64,000 nucleotides of DNA from an uncultured Planctomycetota bacterium (GTDB lineage Bacteria; Planctomycetota; Phycisphaerae; UBA1845; Fen-1342), in NCBI GenBank assembly GCA_900696525.1, contig CAADGL010000015.1, positions 166,523 through 230,522 of the forward strand, written 5' to 3'. Made by a program: the position numbers and the translations under genes. Below, piece by piece: positions 8,824 through 17,326 of this stretch (position 1 is its first letter; each line of letters starts with the position of its first letter). The notes beneath the pieces are model-generated. The model saw nothing but the letters and a program-made list of their open reading frames with translations. It did not search any database and was not told the DNA's origin.

Positions 8824-10028
8824 ACTACCTGGTCGCCGGCGATAGCTGGTTCGCCGACGCACCCGGCGGCGCGGCGCGCGTCGCGGGTGACATCGCCGCC
8901 GTCATGCGCGATCGCGGCCATCGCGTCGCCGCCCTGGCCATGTGCCAGCAGGCTGGGTCCCCGGAGGTCGAAGACCTCGAGGGCATCCGCGTCGTGCGCT
9001 ACGACAAGCCGCAGATCGCGTCGTTCCGGCCCGATGCCGCCGGCCGCTGCATCGCTGCCGCCGCCGCCGCCGCCCGCCGGCACCTGGCCGACGTCCGCTG
9101 GGACGTCGTGCATTTTCATACGCCATATACGGGCAACGGCGCGCTGGCCGCGTTCGGCGCCGGCCCGCGCTACGTGCTTACGGTGCACTCGCCCGTCGTG
9201 CTCGAGCAACGCATCAACTGGGCCGGCGAAGGCTGGAAGGGCTGGCTCAAGCTCGCCCTCGGCCTGCCGCTCATGCGGCGCCTCGAATCGCGCCTCGTGC
9301 GCGCGGCCCAGCGCATCCACACCCTCTCCGAATTCACCCGCCGACAGGTCGAGCGCTTTCACGCCGCCGCACACAAGACGACCGTCATCCCCTACTGGCG
9401 CCGACCGGAGCTGCGGCGCACGCTCTCGCAGACCGAAGCGCGCAAGCAACTCGGCTGGCCCGCCGGCGTGCCGATCGTCTTCACCGTGCGCGCCCTGGTC
9501 GAACGCAACGGCCTCGCCGACGCGCTTCAGGCGCTCACCCCCGCGATCCGCGAACGCCGCTGCATGCTCTACGTCGGCGGGCGCGGCGCGCTGCGGCCCC
9601 GGCTCGAGCGCATGGCGGCCGAGGCCGGCATCAACGAGCGCACCGTCTTCATGGGCCGAATCTCGGATGAGCACCTGGCCCTGGCCTATCAGGCCGCGGA
9701 CCTGTTCCTGCTGCCCACGCGCGCCCTGGAATGCTTCGGCCTGATCATCATCGAGGCGCTGTCGTACGGCTGCCCGGTGATCGCCACCGATGCCGGCGCC
9801 ATCCCGGAAGTCCTGGCGCCGCTCGGGCGGGAGTTCATCGTCCCCGCCGGAGACGTGGCGGCGATGCGCGCCCGCGTCGAGGACTTCCTGGCCGGCCGCC
9901 TCCGCGCCCCGCCGGCTGACCGGCTGGTCGATTACGTCGCCCAGCGCTACGACGCCGACGTGGTCGTCCCGCGCATGGTCGAGCTGCTTGAGGGGCGCCC
10001 GGCCGTCGAGCGGCGCGCGGCGGGATAG
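8820..10028 (+). CDS. Glycosyltransferase family 4 protein
   Basis: A 402-residue GT-B enzyme. The N-terminal domain starts MNYLVAGDSWFADAPGGAAR with the glycine-rich acceptor loop and includes VDVVHFHTPY-like WDVVHFHTPYTGNG. The C-terminal nucleotide-sugar domain shows VFTVRALVERNGLADAL and the EX7E motif ECFGLIIIE followed by ALSYGCPVIATDAGAIPEV, all typical of retaining GT4 enzymes. The ATG overlaps the preceding stop (ATGA), so it is coupled to the Wzy-like gene. It probably builds part of the repeat unit. The sugar cannot be predicted. Confidence 0.9.
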   Translation: MNYLVAGDSWFADAPGGAARVAGDIAAVMRDRGHRVAALAMCQQAGSPEVEDLEGIRVVRYDKPQIASFRPDAAGRCIAAAAAAARRHLADVRWDVVHFHTPYTGNGALAAFGAGPRYVLTVHSPVVLEQRINWAGEGWKGWLKLALGLPLMRRLESRLVRAAQRIHTLSEFTRRQVERFHAAAHKTTVIPYWRRPELRRTLSQTEARKQLGWPAGVPIVFTVRALVERNGLADALQALTPAIRERRCMLYVGGRGALRPRLERMAAEAGINERTVFMGRISDEHLALAYQAADLFLLPTRALECFGLIIIEALSYGCPVIATDAGAIPEVLAPLGREFIVPAGDVAAMRARVEDFLAGRLRAPPADRLVDYVAQRYDADVVVPRMVELLEGRPAVERRAAG

Positions 10029-10094
10029 ACTCACAGGGACCCTCCGACGCCGCCGGCGCCGGTCGCTGGAAGGAAACACGCGCGAGCGTTTGCC

Positions 10095-11528
10095 TTGATC
10101 TCGATCGTCACTGACGACAGCCTGGCCTATCCTGCCTCGGGAGACGCCTTCGGCCCCGCCGAGGACTACCCGGAGTATCGCTTTGGCCAGGCGGCCGCAC
10201 GCTCCAACGGCGTTTATGCCGCCGTGCGCCGGCTGTTTGCCGACTCGGGGCTGGACCGCAATCGCTTCGGCACGGCCGAATGGAATCCGCTTGGCGCCTG
10301 GGTGCGCCCCGGGCAGCGCGTGTTCGTGCTGTGCAACTTCGTATACCACCGCCGGCCACAGGAGCGCGAAGAGGCCTTTCTCGGGAAGTGCACGCACGCG
10401 TCGGTGATTCGCGCAGTGATCGACTACGTGCTGATCGCCGTCGGGCCGCGCGGGCGCGTGCGTTTCGGCAACGCCCCGCTGCAAGGCTGCAAGTGGGATG
10501 AGGTCACGCGGCAGACCGGCGCCGCCGAGCTGGCGGCGTTCTACCGCGCCGCCGGCGCCCCGGTCGAGCTCTGCGATCTGCGGCTGCACGTGGCGGAGCG
10601 CAACGCCTGGGGCTGGATCTCGAAGCTGGAGCGCCGCGGGGACGCCGACGGGATCGTTGTGGACCTGGCGGGCGACAGCCTGCTGGCCGCGCTCGATGCG
10701 CGCGCGCCGCGCTACCGCGTGCTCGACTACGACCCGCAGCGCACCGAGGCCTGCCACGCCGGCGGCAGCCACCTGTACATCCTCAACCGCGCGATCCTCG
10801 AATCCGACGTCATCGTCAGCATTCCGAAGCTCAAGACGCACGAGAAGGTCGGCATGACCTGCGCGCTCAAGGGCTGCGTCGGCGCCATCGCGCACAAGGA
10901 CTGCCTCGCCCATCACCGCCAGGGACCGCCCGCCGCCGGCGGCGACGAGTATCCCGGCGACCCGACGGGCGTGCTACGCGTGCTGTCGCGCGTGCACGAC
11001 CGCGTGCAGCGCATTCCGTCGGACTCGGGCGCGGCGCGGGCGCTGCGCGTGCTCGACCGTGCCACGCGCAAGCTCGCCAGCAAGGCCGTCACCGGCACCG
11101 GGGGCGCCTGGTGGGGCAACGACACGGCCTGGCGCATGACCCTCGACATCGCGCGCTGCATCGCCCACGCTGACCTCGACGGCCGCCTGCACGACCAGCA
11201 GCTACGCCCGCACCTGGCGCTGATCGACGGCGTCATCGGCGGCGAGGGCGCTGGGCCGCTCGCGCCCGACCCCGTTCACAGCGGCACGCTCGTCTGGTCC
11301 GACAACCCCGTCGAGGCCGACGAGGCCGCCGCAATCCTCATGGGGTACGATCCGCAGCGGCTGGCGCTCGTGCGCGAGGCCCGTCGCCTCGCGCGGCTTC
11401 CCATCCTCGCGCCCGGCGCCGGGCGCGCCGAGCCGCTCTGCAACGGCCGCGGGATGACCTGGGACGAGCTGCGGGCCGGCGTGAAAAGGACGTACCGCCC
11501 GCCCGCCGGCTGGATCGGGCGACTGTAG
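10095..11528 (+). CDS. DUF362 domain protein
   Basis: A 477-residue protein of the DUF362 family. It shows the order DYVLIAVGPRGRVRFGNAP, then ESDVIVSIPKLKTHEKVGMTCALKGCVG, then LIDGVIGGEGAGP, which are the conserved blocks of that family. Several cysteines are present (KGCVGAIAHKDC), but there is no ferredoxin-like CX2CX2C cluster. DUF362 proteins occur in polysaccharide and membrane-modification loci, but their reaction is not known. Here it lies between a glycosyltransferase and an acyl-adenylate-type ligase in one operon. The start is a TTG at 10095 after a 66-nt gap with no convincing Shine-Dalgarno, so the N-terminus is uncertain. Confidence 0.75.
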   Translation: MISIVTDDSLAYPASGDAFGPAEDYPEYRFGQAAARSNGVYAAVRRLFADSGLDRNRFGTAEWNPLGAWVRPGQRVFVLCNFVYHRRPQEREEAFLGKCTHASVIRAVIDYVLIAVGPRGRVRFGNAPLQGCKWDEVTRQTGAAELAAFYRAAGAPVELCDLRLHVAERNAWGWISKLERRGDADGIVVDLAGDSLLAALDARAPRYRVLDYDPQRTEACHAGGSHLYILNRAILESDVIVSIPKLKTHEKVGMTCALKGCVGAIAHKDCLAHHRQGPPAAGGDEYPGDPTGVLRVLSRVHDRVQRIPSDSGAARALRVLDRATRKLASKAVTGTGGAWWGNDTAWRMTLDIARCIAHADLDGRLHDQQLRPHLALIDGVIGGEGAGPLAPDPVHSGTLVWSDNPVEADEAAAILMGYDPQRLALVREARRLARLPILAPGAGRAEPLCNGRGMTWDELRAGVKRTYRPPAGWIGRL

Positions 11529-11550
11529 GGTCTTGGGAAAGGCGCGCGTC

Positions 11551-12915
11551 ATGTGGCTCATCCGCAAAGTGCGTGACGCTCGGATGCGCGCGGGGATCGC
11601 GCGGCGGCGCGCGGCACACCATGCGGCGCTGGACGACGCGGCGCGGCGGTCGCGGCAGCTCGCGGCCTTCAACCGCCTGTGGCCGCACATCTGCGTGGAC
11701 GTGCCCTATTACGCCGGCCTGGCGCGGGCGCACAGCCTCCCGCGCGAGTTTGTCTCCTGGGAACAGTTCGCCGCCGCATTGCCAGTGATGACTCGCGACG
11801 TTGTCCGCCGCGAGGGCGCGCGCCTGCACGACACCTCGCGCCCGCCGGAGTGGTGGCGCACCACGGGGGGCTCGTCGGCGCAGCCGCTGCAACTCCCCGC
11901 CTGGGAGAGCGAGCGCGTGGCGACCGGGCCGGACCTGTGGGTCGGCCGCGGCTGGTACGGGCTGCGGCCGAGCGACCGCGCGCTGCTGCTGTGGGGCCAC
12001 CGGCACCTGCTCGGCGAAGGATTCAAGGCGCGGCTCCGCGGCCTTGACCGGCGCCTGCGAGACTACCTGGCCGGATACTGCCGTCAGTCCGCCTATGACC
12101 TGCGCCCGCAGGCCCTGCGGCGGGTGGGCGACGCGCTGCTGCACTGTTGTCCGGCCTATGTCCTCGGCTACAGCGTCGCGCTCGATCTGTTCGCCCGGGC
12201 CAACGCCGACCGCGCCGCGGATTTCGCACAGCTCCGCCTGAAGGCGGTCATTGCCACCGCCGAGGGTCTGCCCGCCGCCGACAGCGCCGCGCTGCTCGAG
12301 CGCACCTTCGGCGCGCCACTGGCCATGGAGTACGGCGCGGTGGAGACGAATCTGATCGCCCACACGACGCCGGCCGGCGGCTACGAGGTCTTCTGGAACA
12401 CCCATTTCGTCGAGGCCGCCGAGCCTGGGCCGAACGGCGGGCGCATCGTGCGGATCACCAGCCTGTTTCCGCGCTGCATGCCGCTGGTCCGCTACGAGCT
12501 CGGCGACGAGATCGAGCTGTGCAACGCGGCTGACGACGGTGTCGGCGTGCTGCGCTTCGAGCGCGTGATCGGGCGCTGCAACACGTTCCTGCTCCTGCAT
12601 GACGGCACGCGCATCCACTCCGAGGCGATCACGCATTGTGTCGCCGCCATCCCCGATGTCGCCAGCTACCAGGCCGTGCAGGAAGGCGACGCCATCGCGC
12701 TCAACTACACCGCCGCCGCACCGCTGACCGCCGAGCGCGTCGCCGCACTGCGTCGCGCCCTGGCGCGCGTTCATCCGCTCCTCGGCGAGATCGGCGTCAA
12801 CCGCGTCGAGCGCCATCGTCAGACCGTCGCCGGCAAGACGCCGATGATTCTGCGCACCGGGGCGCACGAAGCAGCCTCGACGCACGCCGCGCCCCTGCCC
12901 GTGGAGCACGCGTGA
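11551..12915 (+). CDS. PaaK/CapK-like adenylate-forming enzyme
   Basis: A 454-residue member of the phenylacetate-CoA ligase/CapK group. The phosphate-binding loop is WWRTTGGSSAQPLQLP near residue 110, and the adenylate core motif is MEYGAVETNLIAH (family form YGxTE). The hinge-like Asp/Arg region is VRYELGDEIEL. In capsule loci such proteins are thought to activate a carboxylic acid for attachment to a glycan; the substrate is unknown. The ATG at 11551 is preferred to the TTG at 11533 because a GGAAAGG sits about 8 nt before it. The gene begins 22 nt after the DUF362 stop and overlaps the next gene by 4 nt (GTGA). Confidence 0.82.
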   Translation: MWLIRKVRDARMRAGIARRRAAHHAALDDAARRSRQLAAFNRLWPHICVDVPYYAGLARAHSLPREFVSWEQFAAALPVMTRDVVRREGARLHDTSRPPEWWRTTGGSSAQPLQLPAWESERVATGPDLWVGRGWYGLRPSDRALLLWGHRHLLGEGFKARLRGLDRRLRDYLAGYCRQSAYDLRPQALRRVGDALLHCCPAYVLGYSVALDLFARANADRAADFAQLRLKAVIATAEGLPAADSAALLERTFGAPLAMEYGAVETNLIAHTTPAGGYEVFWNTHFVEAAEPGPNGGRIVRITSLFPRCMPLVRYELGDEIELCNAADDGVGVLRFERVIGRCNTFLLLHDGTRIHSEAITHCVAAIPDVASYQAVQEGDAIALNYTAAAPLTAERVAALRRALARVHPLLGEIGVNRVERHRQTVAGKTPMILRTGAHEAASTHAAPLPVEHA

Positions 12916-14123
12916 AGATCCTCCACGTCATATACGGCCTGCCCGTCAATTTCGGCGGCCCGACCGAAGGGCTCGCGAACCTGGCCCGCGCCCAGGCGCA
13001 GCGCGGCGACGACGTGACCGTGCTGCCCTGCCGCTTCACGGCCGGGCCCCAGACGCTGCCCGCCGGCCGCGACGCCCGCCTGCACGTGCTCGAACCCGTG
13101 ACCTACGGTCGCCTGCTGTGGTACGACGCGCGCGTCCGTCGCCGCATCCGCGAGCTGGCCCGCGGCTGCGACATCGTGCACGTCCACGGCACCTGGCGCT
13201 ATCACCTGCTCGCCGCCGCCGCCGCCGCGGGGGAGTACGGCATTCCGTACGTGATTCGCCCGGCGGGAAACCTCGGGGTCGTGTCGCGTTCCGGGAAGGC
13301 GCTGCGGAAATGGCTGTACCTGCGCCTGGTGGAGCGCCGGCCGTTCGAGCGGGCGGCGGCGGTGCACTGCACGAGCCTGAAAGAGCAGCGCGAGCTCGCC
13401 GGGTTGCCGCTGCGCGTGCGGCGCTGCTTCATCGTGCCGCAGCCGGTGAGCGCCCCGCCCTCCGACACCCGCCACGACCGGTCCGCCCTGCGCGAACTAT
13501 GCCCCGCGATCGCGCCGGCCGACAAGGTCCTGCTCTACCTCGGCCGCATCTGCTCCGTGAAGAACCTGCCGATCGTCCTGGAGGCCTTTCTCAATCTTCG
13601 GCGCGACTTCGAGCGCTGGCACCTTGTGCTTGCCGGCTACCACGAGGACGTCCGCCTGGTCGAGCGGCTCAGGCAGCGCGCCGCCCAGGCCGGCGCGGCC
13701 GGGCACGTCTGGCTGCCGGGGCTCGTCCGCGGCGCGGCCAAGACCGCCTGCCTCGCCCGCGCCGACCTCTTCGCCCAGGCCTCGAAGCACGAGAATTTCG
13801 GCCTCTCCGTCGCCGAGGCCCTGCAATTCGGCGTTCCCTGTGTCGCCTCCGACGGCGTGGCCCTGGCCGCCGACGTTCAGCAGCACGGCGCCGGGCTCAT
13901 GTGCCCCCCCACTGTCGACGACTTCACCGCCAACCTGCGAACGCTCATGGCCGATGAGACGTACCGCAATCGGTGTGCGGCCGCGGCACGCCGCCTCGCC
14001 GAGCGCTTTGCGCCCGCCGCGGTCGCCGAGGCCCTCGAGCGCGAGTATCGCGTCTGCCTGGGAGAGCCGATCAGCGGCCAGGCGGCGCGGACGGCGAGCG
14101 GGGTCGGCGGGAGGGGAGACTGA
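12912..14123 (+). CDS. Glycosyltransferase family 4 protein
   Basis: A 403-residue GT-B glycosyltransferase starting with GTG inside the previous stop codon. It begins VKILHVIYGLPVNFGGPTEG, has CDIVHVHGTWRYH at the end of the acceptor domain, and carries the GT4 donor motifs LLYLGRICSVKNLP and KHENFGLSVAEAL (EX7E) followed by FGVPCVASDGVA. Its similarity to the 8820 enzyme is only at family level, so they probably add different sugars. It is followed after 2 nt by asnB-like asparagine synthase, preceded by a strong ribosome site. Confidence 0.9.
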   Translation: MKILHVIYGLPVNFGGPTEGLANLARAQAQRGDDVTVLPCRFTAGPQTLPAGRDARLHVLEPVTYGRLLWYDARVRRRIRELARGCDIVHVHGTWRYHLLAAAAAAGEYGIPYVIRPAGNLGVVSRSGKALRKWLYLRLVERRPFERAAAVHCTSLKEQRELAGLPLRVRRCFIVPQPVSAPPSDTRHDRSALRELCPAIAPADKVLLYLGRICSVKNLPIVLEAFLNLRRDFERWHLVLAGYHEDVRLVERLRQRAAQAGAAGHVWLPGLVRGAAKTACLARADLFAQASKHENFGLSVAEALQFGVPCVASDGVALAADVQQHGAGLMCPPTVDDFTANLRTLMADETYRNRCAAAARRLAERFAPAAVAEALEREYRVCLGEPISGQAARTASGVGGRGD

Positions 14124-14125
14124 GC

Positions 14126-16057
14126 ATGTGCGGAATCTGCGGCTACGTCGGCGATCGGCGTCCGGAGCTGCTCGAGCCCATGGCCCGCGCCATGACCCAC
14201 CGCGGCCCGGACGACATGGGAACCTGGCACGACGACGACGCCCACGTCGGCCTCGGCCACCGGCGACTGTCCATCATCGACCTCTCCCCCGCCGGCCATC
14301 AGCCGATGTGCAACGAGGATGGCTCGATCTGGATCGCCTTCAACGGCGAGATCTACGACTTCGAGGATCACCGGAGGGCGCTGCTGGAGCGCGGGCACGT
14401 CCTGCGCAGCCGCACGGACACCGAGGTGCTGGTGCACTTGTACGAGGAGCACGGGCCGCGGATGCTGGAGCGCATCAACGGCATGTTCGCCTTCGCGCTA
14501 TGGGACGGACGGCAGCGGCAACTGCTGCTGGCGCGCGACCACGCCGGCATCAAGCCGCTGTACTACTGGCAGGACGGCCAGCGGCTGTTCTTCGCCTCCG
14601 AGATCAAGGCGCTGCTGCGCGTCCCCGGCCTCCCGCGCGAGCTGCACCACGAGGTCATCGGCGAGTTCCTCACGTTCCTCTGGGTGCCCGGCGAGCACAC
14701 CATGCTGCGGCACGTGCGCAAGGTCGAGCCGGGGCATTACCTGCTCTGGCGCGACGGCCGCCCGCGCACGCAACGCTGGTTCTCGCTGGCCTACGAGCCC
14801 GACGACTCTGTATCCGAAGCCGAGTGGATCGACCGCGTCCACGACACGTTCCTGCGCACCACGCGCCGCCAGATGGTCTCCGACGTGCCGCTCGGCGCGT
14901 TCCTGTCGGGCGGGCTCGACTCCTCCAGCATCGTCGCCTCCATGCGGGCCTCGTTCCCCGACCGCGAAATCCGCTGCTATACCGCCGAGCTGACCGAGGC
15001 CGACATGGCTCGCGACCAGTTCGAGAACGACTTCCCCTTCGCCCAGCGGGTCGCCGCCGACCTCGGCGTCACGCTCAGGTCCTTTGTCTTCCGTCCGGAC
15101 ATGATCGCGCTCGTCCCGAAGATGGTCTATCACCTCGACGAGCCCGATGCCGACCCCGCCGTCATTCCCAGCTACCTCATCAGCAAGCTCGCCCGCGACG
15201 ACGGCACCACCGTCCTGCTCTCGGGCACCGGCGGCGACGAAGTCTTCTTCGGCTATCGCACGCACCAGGCCTACCAGCGCTACGAGCGCCTCAACTGGCT
15301 GCCCGCGTTCGCCTTGGATCCGCTGCTCGCCGCGGCGGCTGGGGTCAGCGGCTCATTGCTCGGGGCCCAGAGCCCCCTCCCGCGACGCCTGCGGAAATTC
15401 CGCCGCGGCCTCGTCAGCCGTGGGCTCGCGCGGCACCTGGAGCTCGTGGACTGGTCGAGCCCGCAGGCCCGGCGGCGCATCCGGGCCGCGGCCTTCGCGG
15501 GTAACGGCGCGGAGCCCGTTCCCGCGGCGATGCAGCGCTATTACGACGACTTCCGCGGGCTGGGCGAGCTGAACCGGCACTCGCACATGCTGATCCAGAG
15601 CTTCCTGGCGGCGCACAACTTCCTGTACACCGACAAATCCAGCATGGCGGCGTCGATCGAGGTGCGCGTGCCCTACATGGACCTCGAGCTCATGCGGCTG
15701 TGCGCCGCGATCCCCGAGCGCTATAAGCTGCACAAGGGCGTCACGAAGTACGTGTTGAAGCGCGCCATGGAGCGGCACATCGACAAGGGCATTCTGTATC
15801 GCAGCAAGACCGGCTTCGGCGCGCCCCTGCGCAAGTGGATGGCCGACGACCTCAAGCCCGTCATCGCCGACGTGCTCAGCGAGCGCCGCCTTCGCCAGCG
15901 CGGCTTGTTCGACCCCGCCGCCGTCCGGGCCGCCGTCGCGGAGAACGACGCCAACCGCGCCGACCACTCCTACCTGCTCTATTGCCTGATTACGCTTGAG
16001 CTCTGGCAGCAGACGTTCATCGACCGCCCCGGCGAGGAGCTGCCCGCCTTTGCCTGA
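14126..16057 (+). CDS. asnB: Asparagine synthase (glutamine-hydrolysing), AsnB type
   Basis: A 643-residue two-domain amidotransferase. Cys2 (MCGICGYVG) is the N-terminal glutaminase nucleophile after Met removal, and the domain continues with THRGPDDMGTW and FNGEIYDFEDH. The synthetase domain carries the PP-loop FLSGGLDSSSIVAS near residue 261. A GAGGGGAG site lies just before the ATG at 14126. AsnB-family proteins in polysaccharide loci often do not serve asparagine supply but amidate uronic acids or other carboxylates; with the neighbouring PaaK-like enzyme this is plausible but not shown. It closes the operon; no clear terminator follows. Confidence 0.92.
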   Translation: MCGICGYVGDRRPELLEPMARAMTHRGPDDMGTWHDDDAHVGLGHRRLSIIDLSPAGHQPMCNEDGSIWIAFNGEIYDFEDHRRALLERGHVLRSRTDTEVLVHLYEEHGPRMLERINGMFAFALWDGRQRQLLLARDHAGIKPLYYWQDGQRLFFASEIKALLRVPGLPRELHHEVIGEFLTFLWVPGEHTMLRHVRKVEPGHYLLWRDGRPRTQRWFSLAYEPDDSVSEAEWIDRVHDTFLRTTRRQMVSDVPLGAFLSGGLDSSSIVASMRASFPDREIRCYTAELTEADMARDQFENDFPFAQRVAADLGVTLRSFVFRPDMIALVPKMVYHLDEPDADPAVIPSYLISKLARDDGTTVLLSGTGGDEVFFGYRTHQAYQRYERLNWLPAFALDPLLAAAAGVSGSLLGAQSPLPRRLRKFRRGLVSRGLARHLELVDWSSPQARRRIRAAAFAGNGAEPVPAAMQRYYDDFRGLGELNRHSHMLIQSFLAAHNFLYTDKSSMAASIEVRVPYMDLELMRLCAAIPERYKLHKGVTKYVLKRAMERHIDKGILYRSKTGFGAPLRKWMADDLKPVIADVLSERRLRQRGLFDPAAVRAAVAENDANRADHSYLLYCLITLELWQQTFIDRPGEELPAFA

Positions 16058-16092
16058 GTCGCGCCCGGGTGACAAGGGCCCCGCCGCGATAC

Positions 16093-16115
16093 GAGCCGCG
16101 CGCGCCGGCGAGTGG
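16093..16115. repeat. Solo, diverged copy of the GC-rich array core
   Basis: A 23-bp segment (GAGCCGCGCGCGCCGGCGAGTGG) differs at two positions from the array-1 core at 3907-3929 region (GAGCCGCGAGCGCCAGCGAGTGG). It lies in the 96-bp gap between asnB and the convergent pdxJ. No other structure is seen in that gap. Confidence 0.5.
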
Positions 16116-16153
16116 CCTCGCGGCTGCGCCAATCGGAGAACCGCTGCGCGGCC

Positions 16154-16933
16154 TCAGCCCCTCTTCGCCTGCGCGTCCTCCGCGTGCTCATCCGGGCAGA
16201 CCACCAACGGCCGTTCGCCGCGCACCAGCAGCGCCTTCATCTCGCGCACCGCCTCGCGCATTCCCACGAACATCGCCCGCGACACGATGCTGTGCCCGAT
16301 GTTGAACTCGTCGAATCCCTGGATCGCCGCCAGCGGCTCGACGTTGCGATAGGTCAGGCCGTGTCCCGCGTGAACCGTCAGCCCCTGATCGAGACCCGCG
16401 TCGAGCGCCGCCACCAGCGCCTCGAGCCGCCGCTCGCGCTGCGCCGCCGAACGGGCGTGCGCGTACGCCCCGGTCCACAGCTCAACCGCGTCGAACCCCA
16501 GGTCGACGCACGCCCGCACCTGCTCCAGCCGCGGCTCGATGAATGCGCTGCTCAGCACGCCCGCGCGCTTCAGCCGGCCCACCACCGGCCCCACGCGCCG
16601 CCGGAGCCGAACCACATCCAGCCCGCCCTCGGTCGTGACCTCCTCGCGCCGCTCCGGAACCAGCGTGCACTGCTCCGGCCGCAGCTCCAGCGCGATCTTC
16701 ACGATCGGCGCCGCGACCGACATCTCCATGTTCAGCTTCGTCGCCACCGTCCGCCTCAGCACCTCGGCGTCGCGGTCGCTGATGTGCCGACGGTCTTCGC
16801 GCAGGTGGAAGGTGATGCAGTCGGCGCCGCCGAGCTCGGCCTCGACGGCCGCCCAGACGGGGTCGGGCTCGTCGGCCTTGCGGGCCTGCCGCACGGTCGC
16901 CACGTGGTCGATGTTCACGCCCAATCGGGCCAT
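16154..16933 (-). CDS. pdxJ: Pyridoxine 5'-phosphate synthase PdxJ
   Basis: A 259-residue TIM-barrel enzyme that condenses 3-amino-2-oxopropyl phosphate (1-amino-acetone-3-phosphate) with 1-deoxyxylulose 5-phosphate to give pyridoxine phosphate, the last ring-forming step of vitamin B6 synthesis. Family blocks are present: LGVNIDHVATVRQAR at the start, CITFHLREDRRHI, LNMEMSVAA, CTLVPERREEVTTEGGLDV, and VHAGHGLTYRNV near the end. Length fits the family. The ATG at 16933 is set by a GGAG 8 nt upstream that lies within a triplicated 21-bp repeat. It diverges from the glutamate dehydrogenase gene. Confidence 0.96.
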   Translation of the reverse strand: MARLGVNIDHVATVRQARKADEPDPVWAAVEAELGGADCITFHLREDRRHISDRDAEVLRRTVATKLNMEMSVAAPIVKIALELRPEQCTLVPERREEVTTEGGLDVVRLRRRVGPVVGRLKRAGVLSSAFIEPRLEQVRACVDLGFDAVELWTGAYAHARSAAQRERRLEALVAALDAGLDQGLTVHAGHGLTYRNVEPLAAIQGFDEFNIGHSIVSRAMFVGMREAVREMKALLVRGERPLVVCPDEHAEDAQAKRG

Positions 16934-16934
16934 G

Positions 16935-16994
16935 TTCGGTGCTCCCCGCTGATGGTTCGGTGCTCCCCGCTGATGGTTCGGTGCTCCCCGCTGA
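16935..16994 (-). repeat. Three tandem 21-bp repeats, each carrying a Shine-Dalgarno, in the pdxJ leader
   Basis: An identical 18-bp core (minus strand TCAGCGGGGAGCACCGAA) occurs at 16935-16952, 16956-16973 and 16977-16994, separated by the same 3 bp (CCA on the minus strand). The copy next to pdxJ provides the GGGGAG ribosome site 8 nt before the ATG; the other two have ATC where the ATG would be. The repeats make up almost the whole predicted untranslated leader. Confidence 0.9.
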
Positions 16995-17005
16995 ATGAAA
17001 CGAGG

Positions 17006-17034
17006 ATGTTAGCCGCGGCCGCACCGAGCCCCAA
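17006..17034 (-). promoter_or_regulatory. Candidate pdxJ promoter (TTGGGG-N17-TAACAT)
   Basis: On the minus strand TTGGGG (17034-17029) and TAACAT (17011-17006) are 17 nt apart. The predicted start near 16999 puts the triplicated repeat entirely in the leader. The -35 lies inside the dispersed repeat element at 17024-17049. Confidence 0.4.
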
Positions 17035-17145
17035 GCGCAAGCGCCGGGGTCTCCATCGCCTGGGTCTCCTTCATCCGCTCCGGGGCCCAAGGGGCGTCTG
17101 GCATGCCTGGGGTGGATGATCCCGGCGCTTGCGCTCGGGGCTCGG
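17024..17145. repeat. Inverted pair of a dispersed 25-bp element
   Basis: Arm 1 (17024-17048, CCGAGCCCCAAGCGCAAGCG then CCGGG) and arm 2 (17121-17145) are inverted copies with one mismatch over 25 bp and a 72-bp interval. A third copy, one base shorter, is at 34655-34680 before polA. In all three cases the same strand of the element points toward the nearest gene start (pdxJ, gdh, polA). It resembles a REP-type family. Confidence 0.8.
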
Positions 17146-17225
17146 ATCGAACCCCCGCGGGGATTCAGAACCCCCGCTTGTGGATCGAAACTCCCGCGTT
17201 TGGATCGGGGGGGCCCCGCCGCGCG

Positions 17226-17255
17226 TTGTTTCGACGGGTGGTGGACGCTTATACT
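17226..17255 (+). promoter_or_regulatory. Promoter of the glutamate dehydrogenase gene (TTGTTT-N18-TATACT)
   Basis: TTGTTT (17226-17231) and TATACT (17250-17255) are separated by 18 nt. Predicted transcription from about 17262 gives a leader of about 65 nt, with GAGG (17317-17320) 6 nt before the ATG. Confidence 0.55.
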
Positions 17256-17326
17256 GCCGGTTTGCCGTTTGTTTGTGGTTGAAAGCGTCTTCCTGACACC
17301 AACAAGCGAGGCGACTGAGGCTTCAC

